25,118 nucleotides of DNA from Vulcanimicrobiota bacterium (GCA_028287545.1 JAQBPL010000043.1:1-25118); one strand, 5' to 3'. Shown: positions 14,004 to 22,388, counted from the first letter of the stretch. Notes: generated by a model from the letters alone, not told the origin. Program-made: numbers and translations.

Positions 14004-15326
14004 ATGGCCGTCCTCGACGGGCAGATCGCAAACACCGCGCTCCCGGCGATCGCGCGCGATCTGCATGCTTCGCCGACGGCTTCGATCTGGATCGTCAACG
14101 CGTTCCAACTCGCGGTCACGGCGACGCTCTTCACCTTCGCCTCGCTGGGAGGGTTGAGAGGGCCGGCCCGCGTCTATCGGCTCGGCGTCATCGGGTTCAT
14201 TCTGGGTTCGCTGTTCTCGGCGCTCTCTCGTTCGCTGCCGGAGCTGATTGCGGCACGCGCGCTGCAAGGGATCGGCGCTTCGGCGATCATGTCGCTCTCG
14301 CCGGCTTTGCTGCGCGACATCTTTCCGAGCTCGCAACTCGGACGCGCGCTGGGACTCAACGCGCTCGTCGTCGCGACCGCAGCCGCGGCCGGCCCGACCG
14401 TGGGCGGGCTCCTCTTGTCGGTGGCTGCGTGGCCGATTCTCTTCGCCCTCAACGTCCCGCTCGGGCTGGCAAACGTCGTGCTGAACCGGGCACTCCCCGA
14501 TGACCGGCGCAACGAGGGGAACCTCGACATCCCCAGCGCGATCAGCTCGGCGCTCGGCTTCGCGCTCACGTTCTACGGCCTCGACGGCTTCGCACACCAT
14601 CAGCCGCCGACGACGATCGCGCTCTCGCTGACGATCGGGGTCGTCTGCGGCTGGTATTTCGTCCGTCGCCAGTTCCGCTTGCCGCGGCCGTTGATCGCGC
14701 TCGATCTCTTCCGTATCCGCGCGTTCGCGATCGCGAGCGCCGCGTCGCTGGCGACCTTCACCACGCAGGGGCTGGCCTACCTTACGCTGCCGTTCTTGTT
14801 CCAGATCGCGCTCGGGCGTACTCCGCTTCAATCGGGGCTGCTGCTCAGCGCATGGCCGCTGGCGACCGCGATCGTCGCCCCGATCGCCGGGCGTCTCTCC
14901 GATCGCTATCCCGCGGGAATCCTCGCCACCATCGGCCTCGCAATTCTCACGATCGGTCTTGCTCTATACGCGACCTTGCCGCCCGATCCGTCGACGCCCG
15001 ACATCGTCACGCGCGCGATGATTTGCGGCGTGGGCTTCGGCTTCTTCCAGTCGCCGAACACGCGGGAGATCCTCGGCAGGGCACCGCGCGAGAAAACGAC
15101 GAGCGCGTCAGGGGTCCTCGCGGCGCTGCGCGTTACCGGGCAGACACTCGGCGCGGCGCTGGTGGCGATCGTCTTCGGCGTGTTCGGTGCGCATGCGGTC
15201 GCCGGCGAAAGCGCTGCCCGAGATGCCGTCATCCGCGCCGTCCCGGCCGCGCTCACGCTCGCCGCATGCTGCGCCGGGTTGGCCACTGCTGCGAGCGCCT
15301 CGCGACTGGTGCGGCGCGCGCGTTAG
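14004..15326 (+). CDS. MFS transporter, DHA2-like drug/proton antiporter
   Basis: At least 440 aa with 13-14 hydrophobic segments. Diagnostic stretches: VLDGQIANTALPAIARDLHA at the end of helix 1, RALQGIGASAIMSLSPALLR (motif C-adjacent), GPTVGGLLL, and IAGRLSDRYPAG (motif A of the second half). These fit the DHA2 group of proton-coupled drug exporters. The first ATG in frame (14004) falls inside helix 1. Codons upstream back to the TGA at 13857 continue a plausible N-terminus (PTIDQEQHDGLPLPQRRVAY, then ISLAIALA) but contain no ATG, GTG or TTG. The true start is therefore a rare codon (CTG 13950 is possible), or a base is wrong or mutated here. It converges with the dehydrogenase gene, 10 nt between stops. 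Confidence 0.85.
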   Translation: MAVLDGQIANTALPAIARDLHASPTASIWIVNAFQLAVTATLFTFASLGGLRGPARVYRLGVIGFILGSLFSALSRSLPELIAARALQGIGASAIMSLSPALLRDIFPSSQLGRALGLNALVVATAAAAGPTVGGLLLSVAAWPILFALNVPLGLANVVLNRALPDDRRNEGNLDIPSAISSALGFALTFYGLDGFAHHQPPTTIALSLTIGVVCGWYFVRRQFRLPRPLIALDLFRIRAFAIASAASLATFTTQGLAYLTLPFLFQIALGRTPLQSGLLLSAWPLATAIVAPIAGRLSDRYPAGILATIGLAILTIGLALYATLPPDPSTPDIVTRAMICGVGFGFFQSPNTREILGRAPREKTTSASGVLAALRVTGQTLGAALVAIVFGVFGAHAVAGESAARDAVIRAVPAALTLAACCAGLATAASASRLVRRAR

Positions 15327-15336
15327 ATGCGGCAAC

Positions 15337-16236
15337 TCATCGAGCGGCTCCGACCATGCCTTCGCGCAGTGCGACGTAGATCGCGCTGAGGTCGTGCCCG
15401 CCGAATCGTTCGACCGTCCGCGACCAGAGGGCGTCGATCGTGTTGAGCGCCGGCAGCTGCGAGCGCTTCTCACCGGCGGCGGAGAGCGCAAGACGCACGT
15501 CCTTGTCGGCCCAGCGGAGCGGAAACTCGGTCTCCGCCGTCTTGTTCTCGGCGATTTTCTTCATCTTGCCCAGCGCCCACGGCGGAACGAGGGGTCCGCC
15601 CGCCACGAGCGCCTCGAACCGCTGCAGCTCGACGCCGAGCGCGTCGGCCAAGATGGCAACTTCCGCGACGCCTTCCATCACGATCGCAATCCAGGCGTTG
15701 AACAGGAGCTTCATGCGCGTCCCTTGACCGGCTGGGCCCAGCCACTGCGTCGTGCCGAGCGCGTCGAAGAAGCGTTGGACGGCCGCACCGGCGCGGGTGC
15801 GATCACCCGACGCGAGGATGAGAAGCTTTCCTTGCTCCGCGACGGGTCTGCTGCCGGAGACCGGCGCGTCGATAAAGGTGACGTCGCCGCGCGTCGCGGC
15901 GAGATGCAGCCCGCGCTCCGTTCCTTCGACGCCGATCGTCGACATCTGCACCCAACTGGCGCCCGATCGCATCGCGGCGAACGCGCCTTGACCTTCCATC
16001 ACGCTCATCACAGCGTCCGCATCCGGAACCATCGTGACGACGACGTCCGCATCCGCCACGGCTTCCGCGGCCCTTTTTGCCGCGAGCACTCCGTCCGATG
16101 CGAGCGCTGCGGCGCGCGCAGGCGTCCGGTCCCAGCCTACTACCTGCAATCCGCGGCCGGCGGCAGTCCGGGCCATCGCCGAACCCATGATGCCGAGGCC
16201 CAGCATCGCGACCTTCTCGGACGCGCGATCGCTCAT
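15337..16236 (-). CDS. NAD(P)-dependent beta-hydroxyacid dehydrogenase (3-hydroxyisobutyrate dehydrogenase family)
   Basis: 299 aa from ATG 16236, which overlaps the PEBP stop as ATGA. Residues 8-21 hold the dinucleotide motif LGLGIMGSAMA; the substrate-binding signature DAPVSGSRPVAEQGKL is at 123-138; the catalytic Lys176 is in GTRMKLLFNAW with Asn180 following. The C-terminal half is the all-helical domain (PPWALGKMKKIAE, PLRWADKDVRLAL). Family members oxidise 3-hydroxyisobutyrate, tartronate semialdehyde, 4-hydroxybutyrate or related acids in the cytoplasm; the exact acid cannot be assigned. The Arg after the Asp on strand 2 (GWDRTPAR) suggests NADP preference, as in other family members with Arg there. 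Co-translated with the PEBP gene. Confidence 0.92.
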   Translation of the reverse strand: MSDRASEKVAMLGLGIMGSAMARTAAGRGLQVVGWDRTPARAAALASDGVLAAKRAAEAVADADVVVTMVPDADAVMSVMEGQGAFAAMRSGASWVQMSTIGVEGTERGLHLAATRGDVTFIDAPVSGSRPVAEQGKLLILASGDRTRAGAAVQRFFDALGTTQWLGPAGQGTRMKLLFNAWIAIVMEGVAEVAILADALGVELQRFEALVAGGPLVPPWALGKMKKIAENKTAETEFPLRWADKDVRLALSAAGEKRSQLPALNTIDALWSRTVERFGGHDLSAIYVALREGMVGAAR

Positions 16237-16739
16237 CCGCGGCCGTACAGTCCGACGAGTTCGCTTTGCCCCAGGATGTGATTGCGCGAGGCGAACATGA
16301 AACGCGCGTACGAGGCCCCTTCCGGCAGGTCCAGCGACGGGCAGTCCATCGCGTAGACCGCGAGATGATAGTGATGCGGCGGATCGCCGGGCGGAGGACA
16401 CGGTCCGTCGTATCGGCGCTCGCCGTAGTCGTTGCGGCCGCTGTGTCCGCCGTGGAGGTGCGGGTGTGAGGACGACGATCCCGCACCTTCTTCGAGTGAC
16501 GTGTACCGCACCGGGATGTCGTAGACGATCCAGTGACTGAACCCGACCGTCGTCGGCGCGTCGGGATCGAACATCGTGAGCGCGTACGATTTCGTCCCCT
16601 CGGGAGCCCCCAGCCACTGTACGTCGGGACTGCGGTTTTGGCCCGTGCACGCCATCTTGTCGTACACCATTCGCATCGGAATGCGTTCGCCGTCATGCAT
16701 CGCGGACGACGTCACGCGGAACGTTGTTTTCGTCTCCAT
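16233..16739 (-). CDS. YbhB/YbcL-type PEBP family protein
   Basis: 168 aa from ATG 16739; ATG 16748 three codons earlier is equally possible, and neither has a strong ribosome site. The PEBP pattern is present: CTGQNRSPDVQW near residue 31, MFDPDAPTTVGFSHWIVYDI at 56-75, and YDGPCPPPGDPPHHYHLAVY at 110-129, whose GPxPPxG...HHY residues line the anion/ligand pocket. An unusual His/Ser-rich insert, SSSSHPHLHGGHSGRNDY (88-105), precedes the pocket loop and could bind metal. Bacterial YbhB-like proteins have no firmly established role. The stop overlaps the start of the dehydrogenase gene (ATGA), so the two are made together. No signal peptide. Confidence 0.9.
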   Translation of the reverse strand: METKTTFRVTSSAMHDGERIPMRMVYDKMACTGQNRSPDVQWLGAPEGTKSYALTMFDPDAPTTVGFSHWIVYDIPVRYTSLEEGAGSSSSHPHLHGGHSGRNDYGERRYDGPCPPPGDPPHHYHLAVYAMDCPSLDLPEGASYARFMFASRNHILGQSELVGLYGRG

Positions 16740-16851
16740 TCGGCCCATGTACCCGAAACCGGAATCACGGGAGAGTATCTTTTTCCTCCGGTAGTTCGCG
16801 CTACCCGGCTCCACGAATGCGGCGAGTTTACACGGCGCTCGGTTTAGGGTA

Positions 16852-16866
16852 GGCGTGGCCCACGCC
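16852..16866. repeat. Perfect 15-nt palindrome between divergent genes
   Basis: GGCGTGG-C-CCACGCC, 7-bp arms around one base. It lies in the gap between the PEBP gene (start 16739/16748) and the DUF4282 gene (start near 16912). Position and symmetry fit a repressor site, but no regulator gene is nearby. Confidence 0.35.
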
Positions 16867-16911
16867 GCCCGCATTTTCGCGCGGCGCCGTACACCGTGGA
16901 GGATCACTTTG

Positions 16912-17232
16912 GTGCGTACTCGACAGCATCCGCCGTTCTTCAAAACGCTGTTCGATCTCTCGTTCACGCGCTTTCTCACCCCCCGCCTCATCCCGCTCGC
17001 CTATGTGTTGGGATTGATCGTCGTGCTTGCGTACGCGCTCGCGATCGCGACCGCGGTCGGGGCGGGTACCTCTTCGGGCGGGCAGGGCATCAGTTGGTTG
17101 GTTTCGCTGGTCGTGTTCGTCCTCGTGTTCGTCTTTGGTGCACTCTTTGTGCGCATTCAAATCGAGGTCACTGCCGTGGCATTCCGCATTTACGAGCGCG
17201 TCGTTCCTCCGACGGAGGCCCCCGTAGACTGA
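16912..17232 (+). CDS. DUF4282 domain membrane protein
   Basis: 106 aa. GTG 16912 (GGAGG 9 nt upstream) and TTG 16909 (6 nt) are both usable; the frame stays open back to GTG 16855, but that extension reads as basic, unstructured sequence. The DUF4282 layout is complete: the amphipathic FFKTLFDLSFTRFLTPRLIP, helix 1 (LAYVLGLIVVLAYALAIATA), a glycine/serine loop, helix 2 (ISWLVSLVVFVLVFVFGALF), then VRIQIEVTAVAFRIYERV. Two-helix inner-membrane proteins of this kind have no known activity. It stands alone, followed by a 253-nt gap in which I see no gene. Confidence 0.85.
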   Translation: MRTRQHPPFFKTLFDLSFTRFLTPRLIPLAYVLGLIVVLAYALAIATAVGAGTSSGGQGISWLVSLVVFVLVFVFGALFVRIQIEVTAVAFRIYERVVPPTEAPVD

Positions 17233-17485
17233 CATTATTCTGACAACGTTCGCATCGCCTTGCACCGTTTGCGTGCGAGCGAGCAAAGACGACGTTTCGC
17301 GCGTGTGAGTGACGCGCATATCACAGGTGCAGTCGTTCAGGGACCGAAACCTGCGGCGACGCTAGACGTACTTTGGAGCTCAACTTGCTTGCTCTTAGCT
17401 CAGCGTTTCGGAGTGCCGCCAATTCGCCGCCGGCGATGCAGCGTCCGCACCCGCGGGCGCGGCTCCTTGCTCGAGGAGATTCGAT

Positions 17486-18673
17486 ATGAAGAGCGTTTCG
17501 CCCATTGCGACTGCTGCGTTTCACCGATTGCTCATCGCCGCGCTCGTGCTCGGTGCCGTGAGCGTTTCCTCCGTTGCGGCGAACGCGCAGGCTACTCCCG
17601 CACCCGCCGCTTCCACGCCGCCGGCATCGGCGATGCCGTCGCCGTCGCCGTACGCGTCGCCGATGCCGATGCCGATGACGATGCCGATGCCGGGCGCGGC
17701 GGCTTCGCCCGCAGCGTCAACTGCGGTGCCGCGCGCAGCGAAGACCGCGCAGGCGCCCGCCTCCGGCCCGACCGGACCTCAATCGTTCCTCCAGCGCGTG
17801 ACGATCACGGTCGCGCCCGTCTGGCTGCTGGCGACGAACACCGATGCGAACGCAATCCCGCCGCCGCCGCCGGGTCTGGCCGGAGTGGGATACACGCACG
17901 ACCAGCCCATAACGAACGGCCTCCGCGTCGATTACGGCGTCGATTTCGCGTTCACGGACAGTCTGCATTTGAACGCAAGCCACGGGAACGTGGGGTATGA
18001 GCTCGGCCGAATCCTGACCGCTATCCCGAACACGGCGTTCGTCACCGGCGCGATGTACGACTACACCGACTCGATCGCGCTCAACTACAAGGTCGGGCAC
18101 GGACTCGGGCTGCACGTGACGTACTTCGATCACCAGCGAAGCGTTGTGACGGGGCAGTGTCTGAATCAGAAGAAATGCCTCGACCCCTTTGGCGGCACCG
18201 TGTGGAACCCGCTCTCGATCGACGAGCACGGGTACTTGTTCGGCTTCAGCCTCGACTTCGGGCCGAAGACCCGCGTCGGAACGTTGTTCAACGCGGCGGG
18301 CGACATCAAGTACATCCCCCGCCCCGCGACTCCGTCCAGCCCGGCGGTTGCGCTCGATTCGCTGCCGGGATACCGCGGCACGCAAACGCTCTACCCGTTT
18401 TCGTTCACGCTGCGAATCCCGCTCACCACATCGCCCACCTTGGTGCCGTCCGTAACCTACATCAACCTGCCGGTACTGTATCGCGACTCCGCCGTCCCGG
18501 AAGCCTATCGCGGCATCGCGGTCGGGGTGAGCAAGACCTTCTCGAAGAACGTTACCTTCAGCTACACGAATTTCAACTTGCAGACCTGCCGCTGCATCCC
18601 GCGCGTCCCGGCGCCCGACAATCTTCGTCTCGCGTTCGGGGTCATGAAGCTCGATCTGCACACGCAGCTGTAA
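17486..18673 (+). CDS. Probable outer-membrane beta-barrel protein with Pro/Met-rich linker
   Basis: 395 aa from ATG 17486 with GAGGAG 7 nt upstream. Residues 1-35 are a Sec signal (LLIAALVLGAVSVSSVAANA). Residues 36-95 are low-complexity Pro/Ala/Ser/Met, including PYASPMPMPMTMPMPG. From residue ~102 on there are alternating aromatic/hydrophobic strands (VTITVAPVWLL, RVDYGVDFAFTDSLHLNASH, LNYKVGHGLGLHVTYFDH, YPFSFTLRIPLTTSPTLVPS, NVTFSYTNFN, LRLAFGVMKLDLHTQL). The final strand lacks the terminal Phe typical of proteobacterial porins. I infer a barrel of about 12 strands with a periplasmic or surface linker; the cargo is unknown. Two Cys pairs (CLNQKKC, CRC) may form disulfides in loops. No clear promoter is seen in the 253-nt gap upstream. 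Confidence 0.75.
   Translation: MKSVSPIATAAFHRLLIAALVLGAVSVSSVAANAQATPAPAASTPPASAMPSPSPYASPMPMPMTMPMPGAAASPAASTAVPRAAKTAQAPASGPTGPQSFLQRVTITVAPVWLLATNTDANAIPPPPPGLAGVGYTHDQPITNGLRVDYGVDFAFTDSLHLNASHGNVGYELGRILTAIPNTAFVTGAMYDYTDSIALNYKVGHGLGLHVTYFDHQRSVVTGQCLNQKKCLDPFGGTVWNPLSIDEHGYLFGFSLDFGPKTRVGTLFNAAGDIKYIPRPATPSSPAVALDSLPGYRGTQTLYPFSFTLRIPLTTSPTLVPSVTYINLPVLYRDSAVPEAYRGIAVGVSKTFSKNVTFSYTNFNLQTCRCIPRVPAPDNLRLAFGVMKLDLHTQL
17630..17693 (+). repeat. Hexamer tandem repeat coding the Ser-Pro/Met-Pro run
   Basis: Imperfect repeats of GATGCC and GTCGCC encode SPSP...SPMPMPMTMPMP in the linker of the outer-membrane protein. Units such as these change copy number by slippage without breaking the frame. 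Confidence 0.7.
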
Positions 18674-18705
18674 TCGTCGTCTGCCCAGGCCACCCGGGCG
18701 CCGGA

Positions 18706-18720
18706 CTAGCAACTTGCTAG
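18706..18720. repeat. Perfect 15-nt palindrome at the junction of convergent genes
   Basis: CTAGCAA-C-TTGCTAG, 7-bp arms. It overlaps the stop codon (TAG, 18719-18717) of the flavin monooxygenase and lies 33 nt after the outer-membrane protein stop. There is no U-tract on either strand, so it is not a typical intrinsic terminator, though it could form an mRNA 3'-end hairpin. Confidence 0.5.
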
Positions 18721-20024
18721 AGGGCCGGCAGCCCGAGGTGGTCGCGCAGATGCGGGCCGCTGTAGTCGCGGCGGAACAGACCGCGGCGCTGCAGTTCGGG
18801 GACCACGCCGTCGACGAACCGCTCCAGCGAGTCGGGCAGAAACGCCGGCGAGATCACGAACCCGTCGGCGGCGCCCGCCTTCACGATCGATTCCAGATAA
18901 TCCGCGACGTCGTTCGCCGTTCCGGCGATCTGCGGCACGAGCACGCTGCGGCCGTACAGCGTGCCGACGTCGGAGAGGCTGAGCGCCTCGTCGCGCGTGA
19001 TGCGCATGACCGCCTCGAACATCCCTTGCGTGCCGCGCGAGGCCGCTTCGCGAATGGGCTGGTCGAGCGGCAGCGTCGAGAAGTCGAAGTTCGAGTGGCT
19101 CGCGAGGGTCGAGAGCCCCACCAGCGTATGGATCATCGCGTTGTGCGCGTCGCGCTCCTCTTCGGCTTGCGCCGCGGTATCGGCGACGAACGGCATGACC
19201 GCAGTGAGGATCTTACAGCTCTCCGGCGGTCGTTCGAAAGCGGCGAGCGACGCGCGCACGTCGTCGCTGAAGCGCTTCATCAGCTCGGGCGTCTGCTGGA
19301 TGGTGAAGACGACCTCCGCCCAGCGTGCCGCGAACTTCTTGCCGCGGCCCGAGGATCCGGCCTGAATGATGACCGGCCGCCCTTGCGGCGAACGGGGGAT
19401 GTTGAGCGGGCCGCGCGAGCTGAACCACGCGCCCTCGTGCCGCACGTAGTGGACCCGGTCGGGATCGGCGTACACGCCGTTCTCGCGGTCGAGCACGAGG
19501 GCTCCCGGCTCCCAACTGTTCCACAGCTCGCAGGCGAGCTCGACGAACTCGTCGGCGCGGTCGTAGCGCTCGTCATGTTCGAGATGCTGGGCGACGCCGA
19601 AGTTCAGCGCCTCGCCGTCGTTCATCGACGTCACGACGTTCCAGGCGGCGCGTCCGCCCGAAAGATGGTCGAGCGTCGCGAACTCGCGCGCGATGTGATA
19701 CGGCTGATCGTAGCTCGTCGAACGCGTTGCGCCGAGGCCGATGTGGGTCGTGTTCGCGGCGAGCGCGCCGAGCAGCGGCACGGGGTCCAGCCGCGTCGCG
19801 TCCTGATCGCCGTAGCGGACGCCGACCTCCAGGTCACCGCCGAAGCGATCCGAGATCCCCAGCCGGTCGGCGAAGAAGAGGAAGTCGAACTTCCCGCGTT
19901 CGAGCGTCTCCGCGATGCGGCGGTAGTGCGCGAGCGTGAGAAAGGCCGGCTCGCGGCGCGGATCGCGCCACTGCGCGTGGCTGTGTCCGACCGGACCGGC
20001 TATCAAAAAGGCGCACAGATGCAT
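18717..20024 (-). CDS. LLM-class flavin-dependent monooxygenase, NtaA/SnaA/DszA group
   Basis: 435 aa from ATG 20024 (GGAGG 6 nt upstream), overlapping the LivF stop as TGATG. The group signatures are present: an N-terminal MHLCAFLIAG...HSHAQWRDP, then FDFLFFADRLG, GGRAAWNVVTSMNDGEALNF, VIIQAGSSGRGKKFAARWAE and a C-terminal FVISPAFLPDSLERFVDGVV. Members use reduced FMN from a separate reductase and O2 to oxygenate amines, sulfones or lactam-like compounds (nitrilotriacetate, EDTA, dibenzothiophene sulfone, pristinamycin precursors). No reductase gene is seen in the window. As the last gene of the transporter operon it most likely acts on the imported compound in the cytoplasm. The substrate is not predictable from sequence. 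Confidence 0.92.
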   Translation of the reverse strand: MHLCAFLIAGPVGHSHAQWRDPRREPAFLTLAHYRRIAETLERGKFDFLFFADRLGISDRFGGDLEVGVRYGDQDATRLDPVPLLGALAANTTHIGLGATRSTSYDQPYHIAREFATLDHLSGGRAAWNVVTSMNDGEALNFGVAQHLEHDERYDRADEFVELACELWNSWEPGALVLDRENGVYADPDRVHYVRHEGAWFSSRGPLNIPRSPQGRPVIIQAGSSGRGKKFAARWAEVVFTIQQTPELMKRFSDDVRASLAAFERPPESCKILTAVMPFVADTAAQAEEERDAHNAMIHTLVGLSTLASHSNFDFSTLPLDQPIREAASRGTQGMFEAVMRITRDEALSLSDVGTLYGRSVLVPQIAGTANDVADYLESIVKAGAADGFVISPAFLPDSLERFVDGVVPELQRRGLFRRDYSGPHLRDHLGLPAL

Positions 20025-20719
20025 CACGTCCCTCCCAGGTACGCAGTGTGGAGCAGTTCGGATCCGGCCAAGGCGGAGGCCTCGCCGGCGAAGCGTATTC
20101 GGCCCGCAACCAGCAGGTACGCGCGATCGGCGACGGCCAGCGCGAGCGCGGCGTTCTGTTCGACCAGCGCGATCGTCATGCCGTCGTCGCGCAGACGCGC
20201 GATCGCCGCGAAGATGCGCTCGACCAGCAGCGGCGCGAGTCCCAGACTCGGCTCGTCGAGCAGCAGGACGCGCGGACGCGCCATGAGCGCGCGGCCGATC
20301 GCGAGCATCTGCTGCTCGCCGCCGGAGAGCGTCCCGGCGAGCTGGCGCAATCGTTCGCGCAGCACCGGGAACATCTCGAGCACGGAGTCCATCGCGGCGA
20401 GGTCGCCGCGCGTGTAGGCGCCGACGCGCAGGTTCTCTTCGACGGTGAATTCGGGGAACACGTGGCGTCCCTCCGGGCAGTGCACGATCCCGCGCCGGAC
20501 GATCGCCGCCGGATCGGCGTGGGTGACGTCCTCGCCGTCCGCGACGATGCGCCCGCGCCGCGGTCGCACGATCCCCGAGATCGTCTTGAGCAGCGTGGAT
20601 TTGCCCGCGCCGTTGGGCCCGAGTACGGCGACGATCGTGCGATGCGGGATCTCGACGTGCACGTCGTGCAGCGCCGGAACGCGTCCGTATGCGACGTCGA
20701 GGTACTGCACGCTCACCAT
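20024..20719 (-). CDS. livF: Branched-chain-amino-acid-type ABC transporter ATPase LivF
   Basis: 231 aa from ATG 20719, which overlaps the end of livG by 7 nt. Walker A GPNGAGKST, Q-loop region (GRHVFPEFTVEENL), ABC signature LSGGEQQMLAIGRAL, Walker B VLLLDEPSLGLAP and the switch His region (ALVEQNA). EGRHVFPEFTVEENL is the usual LivF hallmark. It pairs with LivG on the cytoplasmic face of the LivHM channel to drive uptake. HAA-family transporters of this kind import amino acids, amides, urea or aromatic acids, so the Liv name does not fix the substrate. Its stop overlaps the monooxygenase start. Confidence 0.93.
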   Translation of the reverse strand: MVSVQYLDVAYGRVPALHDVHVEIPHRTIVAVLGPNGAGKSTLLKTISGIVRPRRGRIVADGEDVTHADPAAIVRRGIVHCPEGRHVFPEFTVEENLRVGAYTRGDLAAMDSVLEMFPVLRERLRQLAGTLSGGEQQMLAIGRALMARPRVLLLDEPSLGLAPLLVERIFAAIARLRDDGMTIALVEQNAALALAVADRAYLLVAGRIRFAGEASALAGSELLHTAYLGGT

Positions 20720-21435
20720 GCGTGTTCGACCGCCTTGCCGCCCAGGTAGCTGCGGATTACGGCCGGATCGCGGCGGACCGCCTCGGGCGGCCCCTCGGAG
20801 ATCGTGCGCCCGAAATCGAGCACCGTTACGCGCTCGGCGAGTTCGAGCACGAGCTCGAGATGGTGCTCGATCATCAACACCGCCCGCTCGCGCGCAGCGT
20901 CTCGGATCGCGCGCAGCAGCGTAGGGATCTCGGCGGCGGTGACGCCGGCGAGCGGCTCGTCGAGCAGCAGCAGCTTGGGCTCGGAGACGAGCGCGCGCGC
21001 GAGATCGACCAGCTTCTGGTATCCGTGCGGCAGCGTCCCGGCAGTGACGTGCGCTACGCCGCCGAGGCCCAACGCCTCGAGCACGCCGAGCGCGCGCACC
21101 CGCGCAGCATGCTCCGGCACGCGTCGATGGTCCAGCCCGACCAGCACGTTGTCGAGCGCGCTCAGCCCGACGAACAGCTCCGCTTTTTGAAAGCTGCGAG
21201 CGATCCCGGCATGCAGCAGCGCGCTCGGCTCGAGCGCGAGCAGATCGCGACCGGCGAACCGTACGCTGCCGGCGGCCGGCGTCACGAGCCGCGAGATCAC
21301 GTTGAGCAGCGTCGTCTTGCCGGCGCCGTTGGGACCGACGACCAGAAACAGACCGCGGTCGGGGACGTGCAGGTCGACGCCGTCGAGCGGAACGAGGCCG
21401 CCGAAGCGCACCGTCACGCCGCTGCACTGCAGCAT
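20713..21435 (-). CDS. livG: Branched-chain-amino-acid-type ABC transporter ATPase LivG
   Basis: 240 aa from ATG 21435, overlapping the LivM stop as TGATG. Walker A GPNGAGKTTLLNVISRL, the LivG-type FQKAELFVGLSALDNVLVGL region, signature LPHGYQKLVDLARAL (the LPxGxQK variant seen in many HAA transporters), Walker B LLLLDEPLAG, and IEHHLELVLELAERVTVLDF. The C-terminal tail ends IRSYLGGK, the usual LivG terminus. It is the partner of LivF. The frame is open much further upstream, but that part is antisense-like sequence over livM. Confidence 0.93.
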   Translation of the reverse strand: MLQCSGVTVRFGGLVPLDGVDLHVPDRGLFLVVGPNGAGKTTLLNVISRLVTPAAGSVRFAGRDLLALEPSALLHAGIARSFQKAELFVGLSALDNVLVGLDHRRVPEHAARVRALGVLEALGLGGVAHVTAGTLPHGYQKLVDLARALVSEPKLLLLDEPLAGVTAAEIPTLLRAIRDAARERAVLMIEHHLELVLELAERVTVLDFGRTISEGPPEAVRRDPAVIRSYLGGKAVEHAW

Positions 21436-22388
21436 CAGCGCGATTCTTCGCCGCGGCGCCAGAGCGATTTGAGCCCGGCGGGACGGAAGAGCGCGACGGC
21501 GACGATCGCCGCTCCGATCAGCGCGAGCGAGAGGCCGCCGACCGTCGCCGCGGACTGGGAGACCGCGTCGAGCACGAGCGCGCCGAGCAGCGTACCGGCC
21601 GTCGACGCGGTCCCGCCGACCACGACCATCGCGAAAAACAGCAGCGACTGGCTGATGCCGAAGTCCTCCGGCGCGACGAACCCGGTCAGCGCGGCGTAGA
21701 GCGCGCCGGCCGCGCCGGCGATCGCGGCGCTGATGACGAACGCCGTCACCTTGGTGCGCGCGACCGATATTCCCATCGCCGCGGCGGCGATCTCGCTGTC
21801 GCGAACGGCCGCGAACGCGCGGCCCAGACGCGTGCGCGGCAGGCGAGCCGCGAACGCGGCGACTGCAGCCAGCGCAACGAATGCGACCGCGTACACGTGC
21901 AGCGGTGAGCTCAGGACGATGCCCGCCAGGTGGATCGTGCGAACGTGCACGCCCTCGTCGCCGTTGGTCAACGCCGTCCACTTGAGCGCGATCTGCGCGA
22001 CCGCGACGCCGAACCCCAGCGTGACGATCCCCAAATAGTGTCCGCTCAGCCGCGTCGCCGGCAGGCCGACGATCAGGCTGCCCAGCGCCGCCAGCCCCGC
22101 GCCGGCGACCACGCCGGCGAGCAGGTCGACGTCGAAGCGCGCGCTCAGAATCGCCGCGGCATATGCGCCCAGCGCGAAAAAGCCGGCGTGCCCGAGCGAG
22201 ATCTGACCGCTGCGCCCCATCAGCACGTCCAGGCTCAGCGCGACCATCGCGAACAGCGCGAACTGCGCCGCGATGAAGAGCGGATAGGTGCGAAAGCCGC
22301 ACGCGATCGGAAACGCGATCGCGAGCACCAGTGCGAGGAGCGCGACGCGCTCAGACCTTGCGAACTGCAGCACGGCCGAAGAGACCAT
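21435..22388 (-). CDS. livM: Branched-chain-amino-acid-type ABC permease LivM
   Basis: 317 aa from ATG 22388, overlapping the livH end by 38 nt; GTG 22373 is an alternative. There are eight to nine hydrophobic segments. LivM hallmarks: ALSLDVLMGRSGQISLGHAG near residue 51, ATRLSGHYLGIVTLGFG, the EAA-like cytoplasmic loop RTRLGRAFAAVRDSEIAAAA followed by MGI, and FVAPEDFGISQSLLFFAMVV. The conserved Gly-Gln/His-Ala-Gly segment lines the pathway. It forms the heterodimeric inner-membrane channel with LivH. Confidence 0.93.
   Translation of the reverse strand: MVSSAVLQFARSERVALLALVLAIAFPIACGFRTYPLFIAAQFALFAMVALSLDVLMGRSGQISLGHAGFFALGAYAAAILSARFDVDLLAGVVAGAGLAALGSLIVGLPATRLSGHYLGIVTLGFGVAVAQIALKWTALTNGDEGVHVRTIHLAGIVLSSPLHVYAVAFVALAAVAAFAARLPRTRLGRAFAAVRDSEIAAAAMGISVARTKVTAFVISAAIAGAAGALYAALTGFVAPEDFGISQSLLFFAMVVVGGTASTAGTLLGALVLDAVSQSAATVGGLSLALIGAAIVAVALFRPAGLKSLWRRGEESR

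Noticed and set aside
18684..18702. GC-rich inverted repeats near the end of the outer-membrane protein gene as a terminator
   Set aside because: Arms of only four to five bases and no following T run on either strand.
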